Assembly (NCBI GenBank): GCA_000969725.1
Contig: JXSR01S059469.1
Direction: 5' to 3' (one strand)
Origin: Ophiothrix spiculata
Lineage: Eukaryota > Echinodermata > Ophiuroidea > Amphilepidida > Ophiotrichidae
Length of the DNA: 21,919 nt
The position numbers and the translations under genes are program-made. The first letter of the stretch is position 1, and every line of letters starts with the position of its first letter. Shown here piece after piece: positions 9,975-21,253 of this stretch. The notes below the pieces were generated by a model. That model was not told the DNA's origin and did not search any database. It saw only the letters and a program-made list of their open reading frames with translations.

Positions 9975-10211
9975 TGGCGTTTTCAATTCACTGTACTTGA
10001 GTCACATTTAAAAATATTGCACATATTTTGACCGTTTCCAGTATACCAAACATTACTGTGATTTTCAGATCACCTACAAAAGTCTAGGAAAGGTACTCAT
10101 ACGATTTTTCACTATGCTATTTTTTGCAAATGTTTAAGTAGCTATCTTTAATAAAACAAAGGTTATGGTACAACAGGTAGAACTTTTTGAATGGGCCTTG
10201 TATAAAATACT

Positions 10212-13110
10212 GATGATAAATGTGCACGCTTTGAGAGATGAAGCTTCTGTTTCATAACATTTGGTTGTGAACACTAACCGGATCAAAATAGCTTTAAAGC
10301 TTCAAACATTAGGTTAAAAGGGACTTGTCAATTTACTAAATTTGAACAAATGTAAATAATGTAAACGTGCCAATAATACTTTAGTAGATTGGTAACAGTG
10401 AATATCGTACATGTTGCAGAGCTGAGCTAGGACATGGAGTTTTCTTTAAATGAAGTTAACATATTCAAAATATACCACATATTCTATTCTTATATTAAAA
10501 CATTCTTACTGGAGTGTGGAAGTGAAAAAAAAAAATGCCAGAACAAAAACACATCCATTGACGGAATTCAATAAATCATTTTAAATTCAGAATAACAGAA
10601 AATAACTAAATTGCTATTTAGGTGTAATATAGGGTGTGTACTTGCCCAACACATTTCAGTCTTCAAAAAATTATATAATATTCATTGTAAGTTATAAAAC
10701 ATGTTCGATTAAGAATGCCTGCCCGTTAAAAACATAAGTAGCTAGCAGTCTTTAATTGGTTTTATAACACAACAAAAATAATGGATTTTTGTATCGCCAA
10801 GTTATAGCTATCTTTTAATCTTAATGGTCAAAGTGAATACTACTTCTCACGATAATTACTCTAAATCTTTGGACAGAGCGACAATTCATTTTTTTTTAAA
10901 TCATCCATTTGCTGTCTTCTGTAATGGATTATGCTTACTATGTTAACTTTAAAAGCATTTTACTTTGATTAGTAATGTAGTGATGCATTGATTGAACTTG
11001 AGAAAACCAAAAGAATCAACTACCTTGATTTTATGTTCACCATTACCAATTCAACATTATGCAACAAATTTTACGAAAATGTTCGCCATGCTATTAGTCC
11101 AGCTGACATTCAAATAATTATTAAAGTGTTTTAATCTCTTAAATTTCTTGAGGCTTAACCATGCATTAAAGACTGAGTACTGTAGATGAGCTTAATGATG
11201 ATATCATGCCAGCAGAGAATATTACGCTGTAATATTCTGAAACTTATATGACACCCACTAGAGTAGTCTTCAGCCAGATCCCAGAGGTACTTATTCTTAT
11301 AACTCTAAATTGCTTTCAGCTCCAAAAAATCAAATGTACACATATTAATTTAACCACACACATTTAAATGCCAATTTCTTCAATGCAATGTATACTCTAA
11401 GATATTTAAAAACACCGAAAAATTATGGGCTATAGATTGGATAACTTATTACACAGTAAACTTAAATACTAGTTCGGCAGAAGTAAGATTGTGACTTCGA
11501 ATGCAACCCTTTGATATACATGTATCAGAATGCCCGTAACAGTGTTCTTCATTTGTATATACGTTATTGCTCTATACGATGATTTGTGACTTAGTCTTGA
11601 CGCAAATTTCACTTGTCAGTAGAATTAATATTTGCGCGAGAGCCCTGTAGCTGTTGCTCTCAATTGAAGGCTTGTAAAGCGTGAATTAAGCATTGATAAA
11701 ATTTCCATGACAGGCCGGAGAGATGGATCAATCGTAGCCCTAAAGTGTCAAACTTTACGCTTTAAGAGTCATATCAAATCCTACAGACATTTATTGTTGA
11801 TACATTTTTGTATCTCCTGATTTACCTTGTCACTTGCGTCACCATTATAAGATGATATACTCGTATTAGGGTCATTCCAATCTCAAATGTCACAAACGTT
11901 ACCAAAATGTTACATGTTCTTGACCTTCAGTTCGAATGGCCTTTGGATATGTTCCAGGTATGCAGCAGCCCATGAAGATAACTTAAGCTCATTCAATTTC
12001 AAGGGCAGGATCGCGTAACATTTTGGTAACGTTTGTGACATTTGAGATTGGAATGACCCATTACCAAGTTAACGTTTGTCCATTTATTGAACAAATCACA
12101 ATAGTAGTCGACAAAGGCTTATGGTGGCAGACGATTGCAAATTGGCAACACATATTGGCCAATGTTTCGTCAGATATGTAAAATGCATCGTAGTGATACC
12201 ATAACATCATAAAACCACCTTGCACACAATATAATTGTATTCTCTAATTAGTATGCCAAAAACTCACGTTCTACACAGTTAAGATGAGACAGAGTGCAAG
12301 ATCTATGCACAGTCAATCTAAGAGTTAAAGTCCTGACTTCGATTTAAACAAGTACCACATTGAATGCTCGGAATGCCATATGCTTTTATCTAATTGTTCA
12401 GTAGTTAGCAATGTTTTTAGTAACTTGTATCATGTATCATGTGAACCATTATAGTTCATCAAATTACAGGCTTTCAAGATGGTAAACATTGTTCAAAGCG
12501 TCCCAAAGATTTCGCTTTCAAAGTACCTTTGCCATGAAAGACCTCTTGTACCTCAAAATATGGTGGTTAGCGTGCAATGGTTTACAAATTAGAAGGGTAT
12601 CATTTCCCTTAGTTCATAACGATTTTAGTTACGGGTATTGAAGTTGTCCAAGCTATACAAGATAAGTACCCGATTGATTTTTGGATAGCATCACAATCGC
12701 AAACAGAAACAAGATTGCGAGTGTTTATTGAACCAACAGTACAGTCGAGTCGTCCAGTTTGAAATCTGAGCACACTACACTTTAATTTACTTAGTTTAGC
12801 AATTATTACTTTCAGGCCATCTCCTGCTTCTGTCGATTTTAAAAAGGCTTGTTCAAGCAATCAGCTAAACAAACTATGAACGCAATCTAAAATTCGATCA
12901 TTTGGTTAAACAATTTGAAATGATTTGCCTTAAATTAGAAATTCCCTTTGTTTGTCTGTCTATCTCTCTTCGCCAATAAAATTATGATACGATCCATTTT
13001 GAAATCACTTTTTATAAAGTGTATATGTACACTTGTGTTCATGCAGATTTAATGTGTTTTTGTAGGTTATACTTGATAAATTGATCTCTAGATGACCTTT
13101 GAACTGTTAG
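10212..13110 (+). repeat. segmental duplication, copy A
   Basis: 2.9 kb that recurs in the same orientation as copy B (14966-15090 and 18576-21800). Long blocks are nearly identical, for example around 10570-10600, 10930-11050, 11610-11690 and 12700-12880. By eye I put overall identity near 90% outside indels. The left end (10212-10345) matches 14966-15090; the right end stops sharply after GAACTGTTAG at 13110. No coding frame is conserved between the copies and indels are not multiples of three, so the unit appears non-coding. It carries its own fold-back insertion at 11869-12059. It may be a true segmental duplication or two copies of a large non-autonomous element; no terminal repeats are visible at its edges. 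Confidence 0.9.
11869..12059. mobile_element. fold-back MITE with 45-bp perfect terminal inverted repeats
   Basis: The first 45 bases (11869-11913) are exactly the reverse complement of the last 45 (12015-12059), both ends starting GGGTCATTCC. Weaker inverted similarity continues inward, so the whole 191 bases can fold into a long hairpin. ATTA flanks both ends (11865-11868 and 12060-12063). The matching site in copy B reads CTCGTATTACCAAG with one ATTA (20276-20279), which gives a natural empty site and proves a 4-bp target duplication. There is no coding capacity, so mobility must come from a transposase elsewhere. The superfamily is not decided by a 4-bp ATTA duplication alone. Perfect arms against a ~10% diverged host duplication point to a recent insertion. 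Confidence 0.93.
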
Positions 13111-13681
13111 GTTACTTTGAAACGACTAGCTTATTTTTGATTGGCCAAGAATCATGCTCACCAAATCGGGTTGCCAAAGATCATTCCTAGATAAAATGGC
13201 CTCTACATTACCCTTGCCCTGATCAGTCACGTTCAGTTAATGTGAGTTGGCTATTATAAGGATTATGCTGATACTGAATTTTAGTTGATATAGGTCGTTT
13301 TCAGAATTATTGCAATCTTACCAAAACATAAACGAGGAGCTGGCTAAATTACTTTTTACGCATTCAATATTTATGCTATTTGTGTGTTTTTAAGTGCAGA
13401 GGGAGTTATACAATTAACTTTGGCAACTCATTATTTGTTTCCAATTAGCCATTCTCTGAAATCCTCAGTTGGAACATCGGTGAACCACAGTATTTTGTCG
13501 TCCATACCAAAAGGATCAAGGACAAATCAATTTTCATGGAAGATAATAGTGAAATAATGTATAAAAGTTTGCTTGGTGGGTTCAAAGAGGAAAAGAAGAT
13601 TGATGGGATTTGCTTGTACAGAGTAGACCAATAATTCTATCACTAAGTATGGAAAGAAGATGGCACACTTTCTTGTAGGAC
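13111..13681. other. unassigned DNA between copy A and an inverted-repeat element
   Basis: AT-rich, with no long open frame and no match elsewhere in the window. Nothing identifiable. Confidence 0.4.
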
Positions 13682-14318
13682 AAATTAAAGGGTGTAGTCA
13701 AAAAAGTTCCTGTTACATCAAATCAGTTTTGAGAAAAAGTGGGTTTAACGTTTTTAGAATAGTTTTATTCTATTATATATCGTTTTGAAACTCTCAAGGT
13801 ATGTCTGTAGTTGCTATTAGTTAACAATTTCAGCTGCTGTAATCGAAATCAATAAATTGCAAATAGGAATTTCTTGATCTAAACACCAGGGCCAAAATTA
13901 AAAATGTGCCATTATATCGAAAGTAAATACTTTGATTCACTGAATGTATATACTCGTATTTTTGGAAAGTACAGCTTATAACAAATAATTTAACACGTCA
14001 TTCACTCAAATCAGATCATCTTGAAAACTTAATCCCACGTGACCTCTGTGTTTACCATTTGTCCTTCATAGGTAAAACTCTATATATATTTGGCATCCTA
14101 GCGACTAGGCAATTAGTTTGATATGCAACTTGATATATTTTGAGCATTTTTCAACATTTGACCCAACATTCTTTCAACCGTGAATAACACTTCCGGTTGA
14201 CTCAATCACCTTTTTAGGTTCTTAAAAAATGCCCCAACCGTTAATGCACCTAAATCTGTCAAAAACTATTTTTGGCCAAAAGGTAACATGGAACATTTTT
14301 GACTACACTCTTCAATTT
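13682..14318. mobile_element. MITE-like element, 637 bp, ~35-bp terminal inverted repeats
   Basis: The left arm 13682-13716 and the reverse complement of the right arm 14283-14318 agree at about 32 of 36 positions, with one single-base gap. The shared block is GTGTAGTCAAAAA followed by GTTCC and TGTTAC. Weaker inverted similarity appears to continue inward to about 13752 and 14238 (GTTTAACG facing CGTTAA). No transposase or long open frame lies inside. The exact ends and target duplication are unclear: AC lies outside each arm, which is too short to mean much. I infer a non-autonomous DNA transposon of unknown superfamily. An internal short hairpin (TCAACCG and CGGTTGA, near 14176-14202) is also present. 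Confidence 0.7.
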
Positions 14319-14965
14319 ACTTTTCGAAAAAGCTTTGTCCCTCCCCAACTAAAGTGAACAGTCAAAAATGTTTACAACTTTTACTGACAATGTTGTATTC
14401 TGTCTATTTGAGTGTAACTTATGGCTCATCAGGTAAGTTGATGGAAGATTTTTAGGGTAATTTTATCTTTTTCAGAGTCTCTTGCTATTATAACTATTTA
14501 GTTATTTAATTTGTGAGGCTTTTAAATTAACAGAGGTCGTGAAACATTTTCTTGCTGCAGATAAAGGCTTCTGGTTTATACTCGGTTATCAATTTAAACA
14601 CAAGAAATCGACAAGCAACAAATGAGTTTATAAAAGCCTTTTAAGATGACTCTATTAATGGAACATGATTTGTGAGCATTTAAATTTAATACAAATGTTA
14701 TATTTTGCTCCAATATGTTGTAAAGATGCAAATGTACGTTGAGTGATAAGGATAGTATTCATATTAAAACACTTATAATATATAAATAGCAATCAGTGTA
14801 ATGTAACTGCTTTCAAACTTTTGCATAATGGAACATTTTAGATAATACTATACTTAAAACTCATTGAGAAAAAAAAAAGATGTTTTTAGTATCTTAAGTT
14901 CACAACATATTTATACTAGCTCTTAATTGATATTTAAATTATATGAATTAGTTAAATGAGAAATA
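14319..14965. other. unassigned AT-rich DNA
   Basis: No gene, RNA or repeat is supported. Open frames are very short. Confidence 0.4.
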
Positions 14966-15090
14966 GATGATAAATGTGCACGCTTTTAGAGATGAAGCTT
15001 ATGTTTCATACCATTTCGTTGTGAACGCCCAACCAGTTCAAAATTAGGTTAAAAGGGACGTGTGAATTTAGTAAAATAATAATAATGGAT
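14966..15090 (+). repeat. segmental duplication, copy B, left fragment
   Basis: This matches the first ~130 bases of copy A (10212-10345): GATGATAAATGTGCACGCTT, AGAGATGAAGCTT, TGTTTCATA and ATTAGGTTAAAAGGGAC occur in the same order. A ~25-base piece present in A (about 10293-10310) is missing here. The match fades at about 15090, and the continuation of copy A resumes only at about 18576. Confidence 0.8.
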
Positions 15091-16367
15091 AAGAGTAAAT
15101 AAAAGCAATGACTGGTTTTTGGTATGTCTGTCGTTTAAGTAGTATCGGTTGTATGGTTATCAGTTTGAATGTTTTCAAATGAATATTTACTTAGAATTAT
15201 AAGGTTTAGCAAAATAATAATAATGATGATCAATAAAACATAACATTGAATAGTTGTAGGAAACCGTGTACACGAATATCAACATAAAGAATTCAGAAGG
15301 AAAACATATTTGGAATGTATATGAAGCAATGAATATCACGTTAAACACGATGTTACATATTTCAGTTGTTGGCTTTTTATCTAAATCTGCCCAGAGGTAC
15401 ACAATATATTGCTATAAGATTGGACATCGAGAAAATTACGTTTTGCATCCGGTAAATCTTTGAACTGAGTTGATAAAAATCCTATTTAGATAACTTGAAG
15501 GCAGACAAAATAATGTTCTTTCTAGTGTTTGTCGCTCGTGTTGAGATTTCAATGAACGATTCACGACCTGCTTTCAAATCAAAGCTTTTTTTAGGTTAAA
15601 CCTATCGAATCAAGGTAAAACATCAATAATTTTAAAATTAATACAATACTCATTCCGAAATGTTTGAATTTACTTTATTATTCTGTTTAACTTGAATCAT
15701 ATAAAAGTATATATGTATTTCTTATCAAACTTAGCATATAGCATCGCAGACGATAACTTCTCAGACGACATAAGTAGCCATTGGGTTATTGTAATAATCC
15801 ACACAAGAGTGGATGTTGATCATTTGATATCCTTATCTTTTACTTCATCGCTATACGGTAGGTGGGAGGCATTGAATTTGTATCATTCCGTATATTATTT
15901 TGTTCAATGCATTTGTTTTTAAATTACAATAATTGTTCAGCCTTTTAGTATAATATTGAAATTCTTCTAGAAAGAAAACTCAATACCGGTTTTCTGCTAG
16001 TGAGACTTTGGATTAGTCTAATTTAACAGTTCCACCGTTTAATTGACGTTTACATTTCCAATGTTAATTTATAAGTAAGTGTATAAGTACTTATTTTTTT
16101 AATCAGACAGAGCATTCATTTATTTATTATTTGAATTTACTTAGATATTTCTTTTTAAGTTTATGGTTTAGGACGACTGCCTACACATTGAAAAGGGAAT
16201 AACATAACCGTAGAATTCACTAATGGTTAAATATTATATAAAGTGTCAAACTTAATGAATGTATCAGTGTGTTTCCGTTCATTGATATTAGAATAATTAA
16301 ACGATTATAACTATCATTTAACGAAACCATCATTTTCAATCAATATAATAACAATAATACTGATACA

Positions 16368-16397
16368 AAACTTGATGATCATTAATTGATCAAGTTT
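16368..16397. repeat. short stem-loop
   Basis: AAACTTGAT (16368-16376) is followed 12 bases later by its exact complement ATCAAGTTT (16389-16397). Such short AT-rich hairpins are expected by chance in a window this size; no poly-U terminator context or gene is adjacent. Confidence 0.4.
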
Positions 16398-16733
16398 ATT
16401 AAGCTTGCCTAAACAAGATGGAAGTTGAGACGAGAAAAACAGAACAAATTGTCAAATTGTTTTCGTGTGGTTATCTGTCTATATATTCGTTCACAGTGCC
16501 TTTATCGACAGAACTATTTATTATGTTTATTTGTTTACAATTCACCTTCACACATCTTCACAACATCTTAATGTTACAACACTTTAGAGAAACACAGACA
16601 TGCATTACGGAAATCTTAGTTTATTTCAGCGCTTAGGGCAGATAGTAAAAACAATTGGTCAGAGGGGTATTTTTTAAAATAAATGACGTAATGCGTTTAT
16701 CCATCATTTTTTTTTAGATGTTGAAAGGTTCCT

Positions 16734-16751
16734 CCGCATTATATAATGCGG
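16734..16751. repeat. perfect 18-bp palindrome
   Basis: CCGCATTATATAATGCGG reads identically on both strands. It has GC ends in AT-rich surroundings. It may be a binding site for a dimeric protein, a cruciform-prone spot or the relic of a fold-back element; nothing nearby decides. Confidence 0.7.
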
Positions 16752-19713
16752 GGATACTTAATAAATATCAGTTTACTTTTGCTTTAACGTCTATTTCACC
16801 ATCCAGGTCTAGTGATTATTAACACAGACTAATTCAAATCTTCAATCACTTCATTTTATATGCAAATATTTCTATTTTCATTTCAATCATTGGTTCTTAT
16901 TAAATGTAAGCATCACTATTAATAAGATGCTTGTCTGTAAAAATTCAATCTCTCATACTAAAATATTGAAAAATAAAAATTATAACATTTCTGGGCTTAT
17001 TCAACTTTGAGTTTAAATGTAGGGTAATTTATTTTGTCCTTAAGTAGTGACTTGCTAGATAAAACGAAATAATATCATCAATGGTTCTACGGTTGAGTTC
17101 AAAAAGTCCTCTTGGTCAATTTACCGCAAGAGAAATAAGCTTATTATTAGCTTGTTATTTTGTAAAATATAAGAAAACTTGACAGGTACTGTCGCACTAT
17201 AAGATATTTCATAAATCAAAATGAAATTAAAGAATGTTCTTGAGTTGAATAGTTATATATAAGAGAAAGTAAATTTATTTTGGTTGTATAAAATAAATCA
17301 CAATGGATATCTTATAAATAATAGTCTTCATCGCCATCGTCCCCATAAAAATGCAGTCCATGTCGTATTCATCGAATACATTTTCACAAATTATTTTCAC
17401 TGAAGTTTGCAATTCACGTAAACTGAAGAAACAACTCTGTGATTATTCAAACTGACACTATACTTACATGACCAACTCCAAGAATATCACTCATTTGAAA
17501 CGCGAGAAACGCGTTATGTCTATAAAACTCCATAACAAGTTGTAAAGTGCGGGTCAGATGCTTTTCTGCAAAGCATTTTTTATCTCATCAAGATAGTTAA
17601 ATGTACTTGTCGAGCTGAGACTCGTACATTACCCTCCAATTGATTTACTGATGGGGTAGTTGTAATAGTATGGCTCGCAGTGCATCATTAACTCCAGGCT
17701 TGCTATATCCATTAACAACCTCTTCGTTCTATTTTAATTCAAATAGTGATCTTGCTGAAATATGATGATCAAATTTCAAATCACTTATCTTGCATTAAAA
17801 CGGTGCAAAAACCATTAATGAGAGCGATGTGAAGGATTTCAATTTTACTTACTTAATCGTGTGCGGGACCTACTTTTATCTGAGCTAGGGTTGTCCACAA
17901 ATGTTTAAACAAAAATTGAGGACTACTATTATAGGTTAATATGGCTAGCGCATTGCAAAAACCTGGTTCCCACGAGAGAGCTAGTCCATTATAACACACA
18001 CGTTTTCTTATAAGTAGAGCTTGCCAACCTTACTCGATGTTTATCTTCCATTAGGCAAGCCATGCTAGTCAAGTCCTTATTCTGTATTCTATCTTCAAAC
18101 TCGTATGTTATCTACTTTCATGCTTTTGGAATGGCACTCTGCATCACTTTTGGCGCTTAGTTATCTACAGTTCTTGGCTTCACCTTAATCGTTCTCTCTT
18201 AGCATTAGCGCTTTGATGCAATTTTTAGTAATGGTCCGTAACGAAATGAAATGGACTGCTAGTCCATCTTTAAGCTAAAGAGAGTCATAGCATTTCATCA
18301 ATATTTTCTAAGTTGTAATTATTAGAAATATAAAAAATGTAACGTTAAAAATCTGCTACATGTCTAATAACGTATAAGACTCAAGCGGGTGCCATTAGCA
18401 ATATACTAAGATATGACGGGTGAGAGCTTCCAGTCGATACCCCGTGCCTCTTTACGTGGTAAAATCCCCTCTTTTTATTGATACCAAAAGTAAGGTCATT
18501 TCTTAATATATGACGTAGTTACGGCGTTTTACTTGAGGATATTTTTGGTGAAATTGTGCAGTTTTCATTTCATATTGTAATTAATGTTATTAGGATCCAG
18601 TGAATATCGTATATGTTGCAGAGCTGAGCTAGGACATGGCATTTGCTTTGAATGACGTAAACATGTTCGAAAGATACCACACATCTATTCTAATATTAAA
18701 ACATTCTTACCGGAGTGTGAAATGGAAAAAGAAACCCACATTAATATTTTCCCAGAACAAAATCACATCCATTAACGCAATTCAATAAATCATTTTAAAT
18801 TCAGAATAACAGAAAATAACTAGGTGTAATATAGGGTGTGTACTTGCCCAACACATTTCAGTCTTGAAAAAAAATATAATATTCATTGTTAGTTATAAGA
18901 CATGTTCGATTAAGAATGCCTGCACGTCAAAAACATAAGTAGCTAGCAGTCTTTAATTGGTTTTAGAACACAACAAAAATAATGGAATTTTTTTTATCGC
19001 CAAGTTATAGCTATCTTATAATCTTAATGGTCAAAGTGAATACTACTTCTCATGATAATTACTCTAAATTTTTGGTCAGAGCGACAATTTATTTTAAAAT
19101 CACCCATTTGCTGTCTTCTTTAAAGGATTGTGCTTACTATGTTAACTTTAAAAGCATTTTACTTTTGATTAGTAGTGTAGTGTTGCATTGACAATTTGCT
19201 ATAATAGATTGAACTTGAGAAAACCAAAAGAATCAACTACCTTGATTTTATGTTCACCATTACCAATTCAACATTATGCATCAAATTTTACGAAGATGTT
19301 TGCCATGCTCTTAGTCAAGCTGGCATTCAAATAATCTATTAAAGTGTTTTAATCCCTTACATTTCTTGAGGCTTAACCATGCATTAAAGACTGAGTACTG
19401 TAGAAGAGCTTAATGATGATATCATGTCAGTAGTGAATAATTACGCTGCAATCTGTGAAACTAATATGACACCCACTAGAGTAGTCTTCAGTCAGATTCC
19501 AAAGGTACTTATTCTTATAATTCTAAATTGCTTTGAGCTCCAAAAAATCAAATGTACACATATTAATTTAACCTCCAAGATTTGAATACCACTTTCTTCA
19601 ATGCAATATATACTCTCAGATATTTAAAAAACAACGAAAAATCATGGGCTGTAGATTTGGTCAACTTATTACACAGTAAACTAAAAAACTAGTTCGGCAG
19701 AAGTCAGATTGTG

Positions 19714-19948
19714 CTCAAATCAAGTAATGTAATGGTATTACTCTCTAAAAAATAAGCTAGAGTGCCTTAATGTCTTGACTGTACAGAGTGTGTAAGTCGG
19801 ACATATAAGGCAAGAGACGACCATTTACATTGGCACGAGTGTCTCCTAATCCCCTGTTAAAATATTCTGCCAGTTCTAAGAGCTAGGTCATACATCACCG
19901 TATGGATCCAAAACATCCGAATATCGAAAATGTTTGAAAATTATAATA
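19714..19948. other. copy-B-specific 235-bp block
   Basis: It lies between GATTGTG and CATGTAT words shared by both copies; copy A has only 25 unrelated-looking bases (11494-11518) there. No inverted ends or target duplication are seen. It may be an eroded insertion in B or a replacement or deletion in A. Confidence 0.6.
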
Positions 19949-20592
19949 CATGTATAAGAATGCCCATAACAGTGTTCGTCATGTGTACGTTATTGCTCTT
20001 TACGATGATCAATGACTTAGTCCTGAGACAAATTTCACTTGTCAGTAGAATTAATATTTGCGCGACATGCCTGTTGCTGTTGCTCTCAATTGAAGGCTTG
20101 TAAAGCGTGAATTAGAGGCTGAAGAAATGGATCAATCATGGCAGTCGTAGCCCTATAATGTCAAAATTTGCGCTTTACGAGTCATATCAAATCCTACAGG
20201 CATGTATTGTTGACATATTTTTTATCTCCTGATTTACCCTGTCACTGCGTCACCATTATAAGATGATATACTCGTATTACCAAGTTAACGTTTGTCCACT
20301 TGGCAGACGATTGCAAATTGGCAACACATAATGGCCGTTGTTTCGTCAAATATGTAAAAACTATCGTAGTGATACCAAAACATCATAAAACCACCCTGCA
20401 CACAATATAATTGTATACTCTAATTATGAAATTCTGTCAATAACTCACGTTCTACACAGTTTCAGATGGAGGCAGAGTGCAAGATCTATACATAGTCAAT
20501 CTGAGAGTTTAAGTCCTGATTTCAATTCAAACAAGTACCACATGAATGTCCGTAATGCCATATGCGTTTATCTAATTGTTCAGTAGTTAACA

Positions 20593-20886
20593 CTGTCTTT
20601 CATAGGCGGCGGACCCGGGGGGGACGAGGGGGGCACGTCCCCCCTAAATTTTACGAGGGGGGGACGGACCCCCTCAAAAAATAAAGAAGAAAGAATGAAA
20701 AGGAAAGGAAATTGGAATTGTCCCTTTTGTTTTGATAATATAAACGTTAACAATCAAATTTGCGCGCTTCGCGCGAATTTTCAGATATTTTACCAAAAAA
20801 AATCATAATTTTCCTCCGACCATTTTTGCTCAAAAAAAGCCGTCCCCCCCCTAAAATTTTTACCTTCCGCCGCCACTGCTGTCTTT
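20593..20886. mobile_element. hAT-like MITE (20601-20878) with its 8-bp target duplications
   Basis: The element runs 20601-20878 (278 bases). Its ends are CATAGGCGGCGGA and, on the other strand, CAGTGGCGGCGGA, agreeing at 11 of 13 positions. CTGTCTTT directly flanks both ends (20593-20600 and 20879-20886), and the same site in copy A (around 12410-12418) has a single, slightly diverged copy and no insert. An 8-bp target duplication with CA...TG ends fits the hAT superfamily. The interior has long G runs near the left end and C runs near both ends, a palindrome GCGCGCTTCGCGCG at about 20762-20775, and no coding capacity, so it is non-autonomous. Its composition contrasts sharply with the host DNA. 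Confidence 0.88.
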
Positions 20887-21079
20887 TAGTAACTTAAAGA
20901 CTTGTATCATGTGAATCACTACAGTTCATCAAATTTCAGGCTTTCAAGATGGTAAACATTGTTCAAAGCGTCCGTTTTTATGTGAAGTACACTAGTAAAC
21001 AAAATTTACTTCCCAGAGATTTCGTTTTTAAAGTACATTTGCCATGAAAGATCTCTTGTATATACCTCAAAATGTGGTG

Positions 21080-21253
21080 GTTACATTAATATCCGTCTTT
21101 GTCAATATAACAACATACCTGAAAAGCAAGAAAATAAGCAAGTGTTCAATCATCTTCAAATTGCATTAAGTAGAGAAGCAATCAACTGACAAGACAAAAA
21201 AAATCCTCTAATTATGCCAATCACAAGATAGTAATCAATGATGACGAAAGTTA
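21080..21253. other. 170-bp copy-B-specific block between GTTA direct repeats
   Basis: GTTA occurs at 21080-21083 and again at 21250-21253; copy A has one GTTA and lacks the 170 bases between. This fits either an insertion in B with a 4-bp target duplication or a deletion in A between short repeats. No clear inverted ends are present, so deletion in A is at least as likely. Confidence 0.65.

Larger units (their letters stand above)
7932..10010 (-). pseudogene. 5'-truncated non-LTR retrotransposon (LINE), reverse transcriptase pseudogene, jockey/CR1-like
   Basis: Read on the minus strand, this is the C-terminal half of a LINE ORF2, the enzyme that copies element RNA into DNA at a nicked target. 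In order: a basic linker (about 9975-9560), KATGPDNIP (near 9535), HRPILLLSIISKV (near 9375), QFGFRP (near 9270), motif A LDIKGAFEKVWH (9170-9130), a damaged VPxGSI block (near 8985), motif C reading L-stop-ADD (8910-8900), then LGVTVDGKLTW (near 8670), the SRAGQKLGALRR thumb region and the HSWNSLPDNV tail (near 8155). The N-terminal endonuclease and first ORF are absent, as is usual for 5'-truncated LINE copies. A frameshift at about 9503, another at about 8376, and stops at 9439-9441, 9214-9216, 9091-9093, 9055-9057, 8989-8991, 8908-8910 and 8527-8529 make it dead. An A-run follows the coding end (minus strand, about 7944-7932) and may be the poly-A tail. Confidence 0.93.
15091..18575. other. 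~3.5 kb unique segment interrupting copy B
   Basis: This DNA lies between the left fragment of copy B and the rest of copy B and has no counterpart in copy A. It is AT-rich. The frames at 15187-15402, 15266-15463, 15692-15922 and 16418-16636 show no recognisable protein features. I looked for long terminal repeats, inverted ends or a target duplication at its edges and found none that stands out. Contents worth noting are a perfect palindrome at 16734-16751, a stem-loop at 16368-16397 and small hairpins near 17560 and 17600-17625. It may be an old insertion with eroded ends, or sequence deleted from copy A. Confidence 0.55.

Noticed and set aside
10212-13110. Copy A and copy B as the LTRs of one retrotransposon
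   Set aside because: No gag/pol, primer-binding site or polypurine tract lies between them, the edges lack TG...CA, and copy B is itself interrupted.
17555-17630. Two small hairpins (ATGCTTT/AAAGCAT and AATGTAC/GTACATT) as an RNA gene
   Set aside because: Seven-base stems are expected by chance, and there is no conserved copy in the window to compare.
18982-19191. 69-codon plus-strand frame in copy B
   Set aside because: The matching region of copy A (about 10780-10980) does not keep the frame, so it is not under coding constraint.
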